Assembly (NCBI RefSeq): GCF_965363235.1
Contig: NC_134846.1
Coordinates: forward strand, 72,948,724 to 73,012,723
Length of the DNA stretch: 64,000 nt
DNA from: Mytilus galloprovincialis
Taxonomy: Eukaryota > Mollusca > Bivalvia > Mytilida > Mytilidae
Direction of reading: 5' to 3'
Shown piece after piece: positions 24,467 through 35,710 of the stretch. The notes beneath the pieces were generated by a model, which worked only from the letters and a program-made list of their open reading frames with translations, was not told where the DNA came from and did no database searches. Position numbers and translations under genes: made by a program. Numbering within the stretch: position 1 is the first letter of the stretch; each line of letters starts with the position of its first letter.

Positions 24467-24694
24467 AGGGACGACATCAAAAGTTCAATGTAGGATAAAA
24501 ACTTAATTCACATAGTTTTTTTCACTGACACCCCGACCCCCCTCTTAACTTAATTTGGGAAAAATTATTTACCAATAGGGATATATGTAAAAATCGGTTT
24601 TAGATATACAAAACTTGTAGAATTTTAATCCTCTATTCCCCAAACTATTTGATTTAAGTTTTTTATCCCACATCGATCTTTTGATATCGTCCCT
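24467..24694. mobile_element. MITE with GGGACGACATC inverted ends, copy 1
   Basis: Left end AGGGACGACATCAAAAG, right end the complement of AGGGACGATATCAAAAG; the inverted ends extend inward through AGGATAAAAACTTAA. About 228 bp, no coding capacity. The same element occurs at 43460-43690 with opposite internal orientation. The flanking duplication cannot be settled by eye. Confidence 0.8.
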
Positions 24695-24699
24695 AACAG

Positions 24700-25970
24700 G
24701 AATCAGCTATGGGATCTAGGCATTCAAAAACGTGGTGGTTAAGATATTAGTGGGCGCTTTACCCTATTCATAACTTTGTCTTTTGATCGATTTCAGTTTT
24801 TTGCTATAGCGTTAACAGTCGATTTGTGACTTTAATTTAAAAAAAAAAAAACTGAATCGCCTGATTTATAACACAACAATCATCAAGAAAACCACGGTTT
24901 TGGAATTGGGAATGTGGCAAGGGTATATATACCTTTTTTTCAAGTTTTTATCACCGATTTAAGTAGACTTCCTGGCTAAAAAAAATAATACATGCACGTT
25001 GCAAAGACTTACTGTGGTCGTTGAAGTTTTGTTGTTATAAGAGCACAAGATGCAAAAGAAAACATGGCGTCGCAATTAACATAAAATCCTGGTTCACGAC
25101 TAGAGGATATTGACGGGAGCATTGACAGAGGTCCTTGCAGCATATACACTTTGGAATTTTGATATTTTAAAACTTTGCTCAAAATTCCAAAAATCTAAAA
25201 TTAGAAAACTTTTTGATATTTTGAATTGATAAGTGTTACACGGACCGTCTTTAACTATATTCTTTTTTTTCAAATCTTGACATCATTATCTTCAGTAATC
25301 TTAATCATCAACATAATATTTCTTCTATATAAGCGGTCCATTTTCTAGCAGTGGTAACTAAATAAACATACAAAGATTCATACCGGAACTTGAAGATCTT
25401 TTAATGATTTTGTGCGCATGCACATTGGTGGCTATAAAGATGAAATAAGCTTATTGCCCATGTCTTTCAGTGAACAGTTTAAAATAACCATGCCATGTTT
25501 TATCACTTAAGTGTATAGTGGTTTTATAGAGCGGACACGATTTGGTGCAGACGGACGGACAATCTGAAGAGTAAAGGCCCATTTTTATGTTATATTTTTT
25601 TAAATGAAACGTGTAAGTTTATAATTTCTAAAACACATTTTGAAGACAAACACAAAAATAAAACTTTCATTATTTTATAGCCAAAATACTTGTTTGAAAA
25701 AAACTTAAAAGTTGCATCAAAACCCCAAAACCTCAAAAAAATTACAAAAAATCCTAACCTTTATCCTCCGCACGAGTTTTTTCAAGAAAAAAATGACAAA
25801 AAAGACTGATTGCATTTTGAAACAGTATAATAAGTTTCTTCAAACAAAGTAACGTCGGTGCCTCAAAGCTCTTTTTTTTTTAATTTGGTAAGTTGGGCGA
25901 CTAAATGAATAGAAACTTGATCTATTTTTTTTTTATAGATCATCATCGTAGGAAATTTCGAATGTAATAA
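24700..25970. other. No gene recognised
   Basis: A+T-rich DNA with many short A and T runs. No repeat family or convincing reading frame was seen. Confidence 0.45.
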
Positions 25971-25977
25971 ACGCGTA

Positions 25978-26454
25978 ATGTATAATGTGGAACGAAATAA
26001 ACCCATTAACTGTATACTGTTAAATAACCTTAATTTGGCAGCTTTACAGTATTTTTTTTATATAAATAGATATATCATAACTAGAATAACAAGGAAGAAT
26101 AATTATGAATGGGATCTATTTATAGTGCTTTTTCAATGTAAAATGTATGAGATAAGAATTGTAAGTACAAAATTTAACATTTTAACTATTCCAACAAATG
26201 TAAATAGCGGTTTTCAAATATGCGTAACGTTTATTCAGGATCCTATTTTTGTTGTCGGAAATATAAGAGGGTTGACGAGAGAACATAATTCCATTTTTAT
26301 TGGAAAAATGTTCCATGACTGTTCCATTCACGTAAAAAACGAAAAGAAAGTTGAATTTCAAATGTATTCATGGTGTAACCGGACTCTATTTGTTTTCAAA
26401 ATATTTGAACCTTCCCCTTATGAACTTTCCATAACATATTGTAAGTTGTCATAG
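25978..26454 (+). CDS. Hypothetical single-exon ORF, 158 residues
   Basis: An uninterrupted ATG-to-stop frame, long for this A+T-rich DNA. The protein is basic and hydrophobic in patches, with several Cys, and no motif I recognise. Its middle reads FQICVTFIQDPIFVVGNIRG, which has a mild beta-strand look. No splice evidence, poly(A) signal or neighbour links it to a function. It may be chance. Confidence 0.2.
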   Translation: MYNVERNKPINCILLNNLNLAALQYFFYINRYIITRITRKNNYEWDLFIVLFQCKMYEIRIVSTKFNILTIPTNVNSGFQICVTFIQDPIFVVGNIRGLTREHNSIFIGKMFHDCSIHVKNEKKVEFQMYSWCNRTLFVFKIFEPSPYELSITYCKLS

Positions 26455-26500
26455 CAAATTCCCTATACGCGAGTATACTTTGTTCCTGGTTTTCACTGTG

Positions 26501-26781
26501 CTTAATGTAACAGTGTTACGCTGTATATGACATTACACTTAATGTAACAGTGTTACGCTGTATATGACAAAAATACACTTCATACGTTCAGCTGTAATTC
26601 AATGTAAAATGTAACTTGTGAGTGTCTTTATACATGAAACTGGTGAGTGACCATTATTTTTGTTTTATAAATGAAACTGGTGAGTGACCATTATTTTTGT
26701 TTTATAAATGAAACTGGTGAGTGACCATTATTTTTGTTTTATAAATGAAACTGGTGAGTGACCATTAATTCTGTTTTATAC
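26501..26781. repeat. Two adjacent minisatellites, both with 37-bp period
   Basis: The first, CTTAATGTAACAGTGTTACG…, occurs at 26501 and 26538. The second, ATGAAACTGGTGAGTGACCA…, occurs at 26634, 26671, 26708 and 26745, almost unchanged from copy to copy. The bases between (26607-26633) look like a diverged extra copy of the second unit. Confidence 0.9.
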
Positions 26782-26878
26782 ACTGAAATTTCTCTAGTCC
26801 TAGCTTGAAAGGTGATAATGAAGGCTTATAGAAAGAGACATAGTATTCTTTTGTCATAATTGAATCCATAACTCTACG

Positions 26879-27769
26879 TACGGGGCGCCGAATGGGACTC
26901 TTGTGGTTTTGTACTAAATTCAATTCTGTGTCATAACAAAATCATTTTTGCCTTACAAAACTATGTGATACAGACTCATTGCTTTTACATAAATAAGGCC
27001 GTTAGTTTTCTCGTTTAAATTGTTTTATCGGGGCCTTTTATAGCTGACTATGCGGTGTGGGCTTTGCTCATTGTTGAAGGCCGTACGGTGACCTATAGTT
27101 GTTAATGTCTGTGTCATTTTGGTCTTTTGTGGATAGTTGTCTCATTGGCAATCATACCACATCTTCTTTTTTTATATTGTTTTATGAGAACTTCAATTCT
27201 GTGATGACAAAATTCATTTTTGTCATCACAAAAGTCAATTTTGTCAAAAAGGTATGCAAATATAAACTTATTTGCATACAAAATTGACTTTTGTTACCTG
27301 ATATGGAAATTAAAACACAAAAGTCAATTGTGTGAGACAAAATTGACTTTAGTGAGACAAAATTGACTTTTGCGAGACAAAATTGGCTTTTGTGAGACAA
27401 AATTGACTTTAGTGAGACATTTTGTGAATTTTGTCTCACAAAAGTCAATTTTGTCTCACAAAAGTCGATTTTGTATGCAAATTAGTTCACAGAATCCAAA
27501 CTAAACTAATTTGCATACAAAATTGACTTTTGTCGCCCAATTTTCAAATGAGGTAACAAAAGTAAAGTCTGTGTTACAAAAATGAATTTTGTCATGACAA
27601 AAGTTACTTTGTCCACTGAAAGATAATTTTGTATGACAAAATTTTAAATTTGTAGTATGCTATAAATTTTGTTAAACTGAACTCATTTTTGTTGAACAAA
27701 ACTCACTTTTGTCCGTACAAAATTGAATTTCGAGTACAAAATCACAAGAGTCCCATTCGGCGCCCCGTA
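26879..27769. mobile_element. Foldback element with 36-bp inverted ends
   Basis: The left end begins TACGGGGCGCCGAATGGGAC; the right end is its complement, matching over 36 bp with one difference. CTACG flanks both sides (26874-26878 and 27770-27774), a likely 5-bp target duplication (a 3-bp TAC reading is also possible). The interior right half is built from many copies of ACAAAATTGACTTT and its complement, so the whole can fold on itself. A family A repeat (26985-27178) is nested inside. There is no transposase. Confidence 0.85.
26985..27178 (+). repeat. Family A repeat nested in the foldback element
   Basis: From AAATAAGGCCGTTAGTTTTC to CATCTTCTTTTTTTATAT. Its bases are nearly those of the 4675-5098 copy, suggesting a fairly recent insertion. 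Confidence 0.8.
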
Positions 27770-27774
27770 CTACG

Positions 27775-28620
27775 TTTAGAGCGATATTTTTTTACTGTCG
27801 GTTAAAATGAAGAGCTTATGATCAAACTAATTTAAAGTCATATGAAACCTCAAATTAAAAAAAAATATGCATATGTTTTTTAAAACAAAATGGATAGTTT
27901 TCAGTACATTTACTTTTTTCTGAGGAAAATTCTTTAATTTGTCCACATTTAGAAGAAGTTTACTTATTTTTAATTGCTTGCTGCCAGGAAGCAATTCGCC
28001 GACATATTTTCCGTATGCATAGTGACCTAAGCGTGACCCTACTTGTAAAAATCCGGTGATAGCAATACGCATGAATCTGTCATTAAAATAAACAATTACC
28101 TGATTGTATATGTTAAACACGTGCTAAATACCCATGCTTTTTGTTGATTATATACTATAAGGTGACAGTCGGTAAACTTCGGCTTCAAAACACGGCATTT
28201 AATGAGTAGCCATATTTGTTAAATCATAACAGACAGATAGAAAAAAAAATGACGATTATACAATATATTTGCGTAAAAAATGATAAAATCGTGCACAGAG
28301 GACTAAGTTTATGATATATACATGCATTGGTTCAAGAATTGGATGAACATTATTTTTCACCAGTCACTCGTTTCTTATGACTTTAAGATCTGGTTGAAAT
28401 TTCATCAATTAATAAAAATATCACACTTATCGTTACTTTGATGATTTGATATTTTAACTTTGGATAACCAACAAATCGCTTCTAAAATTCGAAAACGAGA
28501 AACTGACATTTTAATAAATATGATAGGATAGATATCAAGAAGATATGTCCTTTTTTGTAGATATCGATATTCAGTTTCAAACGGGAAACGTATTACACGC
28601 ATCGTTGACAATATAATGGA
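27775..28620. other. No gene recognised
   Basis: Contains a minus-strand frame of 97 residues (28120-27827) with RIAITGFLQVGSRLGHYAYG, which I cannot place in any family. Otherwise A+T-rich. Confidence 0.35.
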
Positions 28621-28625
28621 ATTTG

Positions 28626-28860
28626 ATGCGACTGTCATACAAGTGAGAGATTTAGCTAGCTATAAAACCAGGTTCAATCCACCATTTTCTACATAAGAAA
28701 AATACCTGTACCAAGTCAGGAATAACCGGTTCAGGAATATGACAGTTGTTATCCATTCGTTTGATGTGTTTGTACTTTTGATTTTGCCATTTGATTGGGG
28801 ACTTTCCTTTTTGAATTTTTCTCGGAGTTTAGTATTTTTGTGATTTTACTTTTTACACGA
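28626..28860 (+). repeat. Short dispersed repeat family D, copy 1
   Basis: Marked by ACAAGTGAGAGATTTAGC, CCAGGTTCAATCCACC and CCAAGTCAGGAATA. The GGTTCAATCC core resembles a polymerase III B box, so a SINE origin is possible. Other copies: 30314-30530 (+), 31970-32171 (-), partial 32785-32840 (-). All cluster around the J-domain gene. Confidence 0.75.
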
Positions 28861-29028
28861 AAAATGACAAAGAAGAAGACTTTCCATTTCTTAGTTTTCC
28901 TTTTAAGACGGCGATGTTCACTTCGTCCCGCCTTACTGTTCGCATATTCTCAAACTCGTTTACTAATGATCGTATCTGTAACAGATTTCGTTCGTTACTA
29001 CAAATTATTCTTTTTCTTCGATTTCGAT

Positions 29029-29140
29029 CAGTGAACTTACAAATATTTGGATCAGTGAACTTACAAATATTTGGAACAGTGAACTTACAAATATTTGGAT
29101 CAGTGAACTTACAAGTATTTTGATCAGTGAACTTACAAAT
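29029..29140. repeat. 24-bp minisatellite, about 4.6 copies
   Basis: The unit CAGTGAACTTACAAATATTTGGAT repeats in register with only a few changes. Because 24 is a multiple of three, one frame reads a repeated SVNLQIFG, but there is no sign it is a gene. Confidence 0.92.
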
Positions 29141-29217
29141 GGTACAAGCAACTTAAGACAAATCTTTGGAACACTCTTTTAAAGATACAAAGATTTTGTA
29201 TGGATGTTTGACTATAC

Positions 29218-29262
29218 CTGGGGTTTTTTTTTTTTTGTTTTTTTTTTTTTTTCTGTTTTGTT
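29218..29262. repeat. T-rich low-complexity tract
   Basis: Long T runs broken by single G bases, upstream of the first exon of the J-domain gene. Confidence 0.9.
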
Positions 29263-29499
29263 TGTTTTTATTTATTTGGAGAATTTGATGGCAGATCCTT
29301 TTTTGGGGGATAACATTCTTTCACAAATATAGATTCGGTACGGTTAAGAGCTTGTTAATATGTTGTAGACACATGTCTTTTGTCTTCTAAATGTCGTTTG
29401 ACCATTACGTTCGGTTACTGTGTCTGATTGACCAATATTTTGTTTTTAAATTGTATGCATTTTTCATTATTTTAGTGACACATCTAGAAATTTTCCATA

Positions 29500-32400
29500 A
29501 TGACACAAAATAAAGATAAGGACAATAGCCATGAAAGCAATACTGCATATACCGAAGACCAACAAGTACTTGTGAACAGGTATAGTGAATTGTTTTATTG
29601 ATGATATTTGTAGCATTCACAGAAATTACTATAATTTGGAGTGTGTGACAAATTCGTGAATAGATAAACTAGAAATAGAAAACAAAACAAAAATAGTATT
29701 TAAACATAGTAAAACCCTTTTTCTTTTTTTTTCTTTTTTTTTTTTATTAATTTGATATTTAAATTCGCGTAATATTGATAACAACACTAAAGATATACAC
29801 AGGCATAGCATTTACACGTCTTCAAAATATGAATGAAACCCAAATCGTGTGTGATCGACGTTTCTCTGACATCTCCGACTTTGATTAGTTTTGAATGAAA
29901 CAGACAGAAGTTTTTTTTATACCATGAAAATAAGTATTGTTAGCAGTTTGCTCTGATATAATCTTTAACAGCAACGAGAGATACTCTCAATTAACCAGTA
30001 CGTAATCTCAGAAATTATTAGTTTTTCTTTCAATTTTAGTGTGAATAAATGTTGAATCTCAATTTGACATAAAACATAAAATTTGGAATAGTTTTTTGAA
30101 TCGTTTTAATAGGACACTATTCTATCAAGAATGTATGTATTACGACATCCTTGAAGTTCCGAGACGGTCACCTATAGAAGTTATATCAAAGTCGTACAGG
30201 AGGCTGTCCTTACAACTACATCCTGATAAAAATAAAGCACCAAGAGCAGAGGAAGCATGCAAAGGTACCAGTTGTCTCAGTCAGAATCTATTTAATGTAT
30301 ATGTCTCTCATAAATTGATGCGATTGTCGTACAAGTGAGAGGTTTAGCGCTATAAAACCAGGTTCAATCCACCATTTTCTACATTTAAAATTGCCTGTAC
30401 CAAGTCAGGAATATGACAGTTTTTGTCCATTCATTTGATGTGTTTAATTATTTGATTTTGCCATTTGATTAAAAGGACTTACCGTTTTAAATTTTCCTCC
30501 GAGCTCAGTATTTTTGTGATTTTACTTCAGACTCATTTATAGTTTTATTAACCTTTAATTCTTAGCAATACAACTCTGCTAATGTTACGTTGAATACATT
30601 TTGTTGTGTTCAAACTACCATAATGTTCCAATTTGAGGTGAAAAACAGAAAAAAGGCGATGTATCTCTTCTTTTTATTTTAAGTACGTTGAAATTGTGTG
30701 TCATGGATTGATAAACTTCTTCTTTCTTTGCCATCCGAAGTATGTTTTAAAAGATCGTTCGTTAAGGAAAGTTATATCAGAACTTTAAAGCAGATCATTT
30801 TTCTATTCGAATATAGTATAAGCATTTTAGACATTAATAACATGTTATTGTAAATTCATTTTAGTGATAAACAACGCTTATGACAAACTCAGTGATACCG
30901 AGAGTAAACATCTATATGACACAGTAGAGCTACCCAATATAGAAGAACACTTAAGACAGAGGAACAGGTCTCATAGTTATCCAGGTAAAATTATCTCGTA
31001 ATCAAAATGGGTAAATAATTGTAAGTAGGGGTGAATGGGGTAACGGTTAGTGGACACATTAAGAGTACACACACGTTTCAGCTCGCTGGGACAGAGATAA
31101 TATTTTCCACCTGCGTTCCAATACATTTAGTGTAAACCTTTCTTCATACATATTTTGTAGGCATTTTTTTCAATTTTACTCTATCCCAAATTCAAATTTG
31201 GCAAGTTAATCCCGGTGATGTTATACACAAACACTGCAATCGGTTTTTGTACATTCATATTGTCATTGGCTCGGTACCGCTCCGAAAAAATGACAGGTTT
31301 TTTTTTTACAGTAACACCCACCTATACTACAGGGCTCGGTGTATACTGGCCCTTCTGTTAATAATGGTATAAAATAAATGATACATCTGTTTTTGTTTTG
31401 GGCATTTAACGCTTTTGGACTCGAGCAAATATGGATAGGGTTTTAAAAAAAATGGCAGATGCTGTGAGTAATGAAAAACGTATCAAGCGTTTTTATTAAC
31501 ATGACAATTATATCATTTAAAATATGCATGAGGGAAAAAAATGGAAAATTATCAAAAAGAAAGTCTTCTGAATAGGATAACAGATATTATTTTATCTTTC
31601 AGCGGAAGCAGAACAAAATGCACAAAATCAGACATATTGTGATCATCAACAAACGTTTGTACGACCGAAAACTTATTTTGAAAGAATGGACGAAGATTTT
31701 GTACGTATCATTTTGCATATTTTCGAAAATAATGTTATACTGTTATGTTTCAAACTATTTGTTAGGTTTGCAGGATATAATGAAAATGAGGCGGCAAATG
31801 TATTATGACTTCTAAAAAAGTGAGAGAAAAACCGACACAGTATACATATGAAAAGTTATCAAAAGAATACAATTTAATTTAAATATAGATATCATATCGT
31901 TATACTTGAATGAGTACGCGAGTTCCAAGAGAGTTGATGTTTAATCAGATTGCTTTAGAACACAAACATAAAAAGTAAAATCACAAAAATACTGAAAATT
32001 CAAAACGGAAAGTCCCTAATCAAATGGCAAAAGCAAAGGATAAAACACATCAACCGAATGGACAACAACTGTCATATTCCTGACTTGGTACAGACATTTT
32101 CAAATGTAGAAAATGGTGGATTGGACCTGGTTTTACAGCACGAAACCTGTCACTTCTACGACAGTCGCTTCAAAAGTATAAGTTTCTGTCTTTTATTTCC
32201 AGGTCAAATTTTTATTGTTGGTTGGTATACCTATACTTATTCTATTGTTGTATCCAGTCATCAGCTATCTGTTTTCATCTAACGAGATTTTCATGCTGCG
32301 TAGATCAGGGTATTTCTTTATTATTTTTAGATTATTTTGTAATGATTGACCACACCGTGACGAAACTGTTGATATTATACCATCGACGTATATGAAGTAT

Positions 32401-33786
32401 AACTAATACATAGTAAATAAAGGCAACAGTAGTATACCCTGTTCAAAAGGCATAAATCGATTGAGAGAAAACAAATCCGGGTTGCAAACTAAAACCAAAG
32501 AGGTTATATGACCTCCTTGCTAAAACGGGATGCAACACACCAACTATAAGACGAAAACAAGGAAACAACATAATCTCTGAAGTCCAACAACAACAAAAAA
32601 ACGCCAATGCAACATACGTAACAGGGGCGGATCCAGCCATTTTAAAAAGGGGGGGGGGTCCTAACCCAGGACAAAGGGGGGGGAGTTCCAATTACATGTC
32701 CCCATTCAAATGCATTGATCGTCCAAAAAAAGGGGGGTTCCAACCCCCGGAACCCCCCTCTGGATCCGCGCCTGCGTAAAGACGAACTATTAGATAACAA
32801 CTGCTATATTCCTGACTTGGTACAGGACATTTTAAGTAAAGCATACCAACGCCTAGGAACAAGTTTATCATTACCAAATGAAATAATACATGGTCAAGGC
32901 ATAAGATATGAACTAGCATACTGTACGCATTTGTATCCTTTCTGGAGAATTGTGAAGGAAAAGACAGGAGGAGTATACAAAAGGAATATTCAATACTCAT
33001 AACATATAAAAAAAAAAGATGTGGTATGATTGCCAATGAGACAACTGTCCACAGGAGACCAAAATGACACAGACATTAACAACTATAGGTCACCGTACGG
33101 TTTTCAACAATGAGCAAAGCCCATACCGCATAGTCAGCTATAAAGGCCCCGATAAGACAATGTAAAACAATTCAAACGAGAAAACAAACGGCCTTATTTG
33201 TATAAAAAAATGTAATCATAAGTCGATTACAGGCTGAAAACGTCAGGCAAAAAATGAAATTTGACAAAAAGACAAAACAACAGTTTACAAGACACAACAT
33301 TGGAAACATTGGTAAATATTGAGCAACTCGAACCCCACCAAACCATCCTGGTTGAACTCTGGTGCTCCTACAGCGTTAGCATGATCCTGCTCCATGTTTC
33401 CTTTTTTTTTTGACCGGTGGATACTTTTAAGATAGATCTATTTTGTATTTAAAAGTTAACATCTGGAGAAAGGGAAGAGTATATTATATCTTCTTTAATT
33501 ACTAGCCATTAAAATCTTTGTAAATGTGTGTCCTCATTTTGATAAACACTGAAAGCAACATTGAAATCGTTAATTGTTTCAAGTCTATTCAAATTTTTAA
33601 TCTAGCATGAAACCCACCCGCCTTTGCTCATTTTTCAGAGTATACACAGAACAACGTTTCACTAGTGTGAGAAGAATCCCTTACTATGTAAAGAAAGGCT
33701 ATCAACCAAGTAATCTACAAGCATACCATGATTTGGAGAACAATGTAGAATTGAAATATTATAGAAATAAGAACCAGTATTCATAA
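29500..33786 (+). CDS. Short membrane J-domain co-chaperone (DNAJB12/DNAJB14 type), complete
   Basis: Hsp40 co-chaperones stimulate Hsp70 ATPase; this subfamily sits in the ER membrane with the J domain in the cytosol. Six GT-AG exons: 29500-29579, 30113-30264, 30865-30984, 31603-31700, 32203-32309, 33639-33786; the phases agree and give 234 residues. The J domain is residues 36-96, with intact HPD at 63-65 (LQLHPDKNKAP) and the KINNAY-like VINNAYDKLSD. One transmembrane segment lies at about 151-174 (KFLLLVGIPILILLLYPV). The tail carries RRIPYYVKKGY and LENNVE, matching the C-terminal DUF1977 region of DNAJB12/14. It is much shorter than those proteins (about 370 residues): the long N-terminus is missing and there is no Gly/Phe-rich stretch. 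A splice acceptor near 29474 suggests the 5' UTR is spliced. AATAAA lies 38 bases past the stop. Confidence 0.93.
30314..30530 (+). repeat. Family D repeat in intron 2 of the J-domain gene
   Basis: Starts at GATGCGATTGTCGTACAAG and follows the 28626-28860 copy, ending TTTTTGTGATTTTACTT. It lies upstream of exons 3 and 4. Confidence 0.75.
31970..32171 (-). repeat. Family D repeat in intron 4 of the J-domain gene, inverted
   Basis: Complement of the same family, from AAAAGTAAAATCACAAAAAT to the CGACAGTCGC end. Together with 30314-30530 it forms an inverted pair around exons 3 and 4. Confidence 0.75.
32622..32774. mobile_element. Short MITE with CAGGGGCGGATCCAG ends
   Basis: Left end CAGGGGCGGATCCAG, right end CTGGATCCGCGCCTG; CGTAA flanks both sides (32617-32621, 32775-32779). 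The 153-bp body is mostly G runs and C runs that pair with each other. It sits in intron 5 of the J-domain gene. The CAGGGG start recalls hAT elements, but the visible target duplication is 5 bp, not 8. Confidence 0.75.
33010..33215 (-). repeat. Family A repeat in intron 5 of the J-domain gene
   Basis: Inverted copy starting GATGTGGTATGATTGCCAAT and running past CCGCATAGTCAGCTATAAAG. A family G-like tail (33255-33400, AAACAACAGTTTACAAGACA) follows. Confidence 0.75.
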
Positions 33787-33823
33787 TAATTATGGGTGTA
33801 ATACAATAATAACTGTTCTGACA

Positions 33824-33829
33824 AATAAA
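33824..33829 (+). terminator. Poly(A) signal AATAAA of the J-domain gene
   Basis: A canonical hexamer 37 bases after the TAA stop at 33784-33786. It marks the probable 3' end of the transcript. Confidence 0.6.
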
Positions 33830-34687
33830 TATGAGGTAAAAGGAAACTGGCATAAATCATCCAGACATAGAATCGAAAGAAATTTTGTTCTAGTCGATTT
33901 GAAATAAGAAAATTGCACAGATTAAAAAAAAATGATAAAGATATTTGTAATCCTGTTTATTTGAATGATTGTTGTGCAATGTATGTACTTGATCATGCTA
34001 TCTCTCTCTCACTTGCTTTCTTTCTCCATTATGTTTTATTCATTTATCGAACGTATTGTTTTTATTGGTTATCTTTGTGATGGTTTTGACTGTACGAACT
34101 CTTATCAAGATCAAGAAAAGGTGCTACGGAAAGATATTTCATACCTCACATCATGTGAGTGAAACTAGTAATATGACTAGGGTTATAATAAACAGTTACA
34201 TCATTCACTTATGTTTGCAGTACAACGTAAACTTCAGCAATTGAGACAAATAAATAAACCACTACTGTCTCCTATAAGGACAGTTTAAATAGCTAAAAAG
34301 AAAATTTCAAACTGACGAAATAATCTATAGATATAAGATGTGGTATGAGTGCCAATGAGACAATTCTCCATACAAGTCACAATTTGTAAAAGTAAACCAT
34401 TATAGGTAAAAGTACGGTCGTAAACACGAAGCCTTGGCTCACACCGAACAACAAGCTATAAAGGGTCCCAAAGTGAAAAAAAAATTCAAACGGTAACCAA
34501 CGCTCTAATCTATATAAAAAAACGAGAAACTAGAAACAATAATAAACCCCATAAACAAACAACAACCACTGAACATCAGGTTGCTGTCTTGGGAACAGTG
34601 ACTGGGAAGGATGCAAACAATTTCAGCGTGAACGCTTTAATGGTAGTTACCAACTTTCACCTTTACATGAAACAATAATGTAACATC

Positions 34688-35592
34688 TAGTGTTGTCAAC
34701 GGTTAACCGGTTAACCGTTCGAACGACCGAATACCGAATACCAAAATCGCTAACCGGTTAACCGGACTTTTTTTTTCAATTTTGGTAGATTTGATATAAA
34801 TGTGTATTGAAATCATTAAATAGTTATGTTTTATTTAAAAAAAAATGTCGTTGTGGTAACTAATTAGACAGATCAATTGTCCAGTATATTGATTGCTATT
34901 GTTAATCCTAAAAACATAAAATTAATTAGAACTTGTCTCTCAGCTCGGGGCAGGATCTTAAAGAAACATAATTAGTAAACATGTTTTTTTAACAGTAACT
35001 TTAAATCAGTAATGCGATTAAATTTTACTATTTACTTCATTAGTTCGTTTTTGATCTAATTTTGTGTAAGAAACAGGTCGTACGGTGACTTAAAGTATTT
35101 AATTTCTGTGTCATTTGGTCTCTTGAGGAGAGTTGTCTCATTGTCAATCACATCACATCTTTTTTATAATTAATCATTTCAAATTGAAACACTCCACATT
35201 ATTTTCGGAGACAACAAGAGAATATGAAATCGGTTTCAGACATAGTCAATTCTACGAGATCAAGAAGGTTTTTTTTATTTTTCAATATGAAGTTGGTACA
35301 GACGCTATTGTTGATACGGTGTATTTGATTATTAAAAGTCAAACTTCGCCAGGAATCATCAAAGACAAGCCTTATAATGCCAAAAGACAATTTTCAATTC
35401 TAAAAGGGTAAATTTATGACTTGGATGAAAGCTTGTCAAATTGACACTCATACCACATCTAATATCTATGTGTAGGGACTATATTGATAAGTCTTTCAAA
35501 CGCCAATTTAAACTATACCGGTTAACCGGTTAATCGGTCGAACGATTATCCGAGTAACCGGTTAGGCAAAAGTGTACGATTTGACAACACTA
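34688..35592. mobile_element. hAT-like non-autonomous element with 8-bp target duplication
   Basis: GTAACATC at 34680-34687 and 35593-35600 flank perfect 12-bp inverted ends, TAGTGTTGTCAA and TTGACAACACTA. Eight-base duplications with TAGNGTTG-like ends are characteristic of the hAT superfamily. The subterminal regions are packed with the palindrome TAACCGGTTA. The centre holds a family A fragment (35070-35165) and a family B fragment (35405-35465). The open frame in the middle (35133-35411) spans these repeats and is unlikely to be a gene. Confidence 0.88.
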
Positions 35593-35710
35593 GTAACATC
35601 ACAACATAGAAAGACACATCATAAAATATCAATTGAAATGGCTCAATCAAAAGACATATCAACACAAACAAATGAACATACAATGAACGAATTAATTTGA
35701 TCTATTGCAG

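Noticed and set aside
26638-26781. Regular 37-bp repeats as a CRISPR array
   Set aside because: The units are contiguous with no unique spacers and lie in an intron-bearing animal genome; it is a minisatellite.
28670-28690. GGTTCAATCC as a tRNA T-arm
   Set aside because: No cloverleaf can be formed around it; it is part of repeat family D.
35133-35411. ORF of 92 codons inside the hAT-like element
   Set aside because: It begins in a family A fragment and ends beside a family B fragment; it is a chance frame across repeats, not a transposase.
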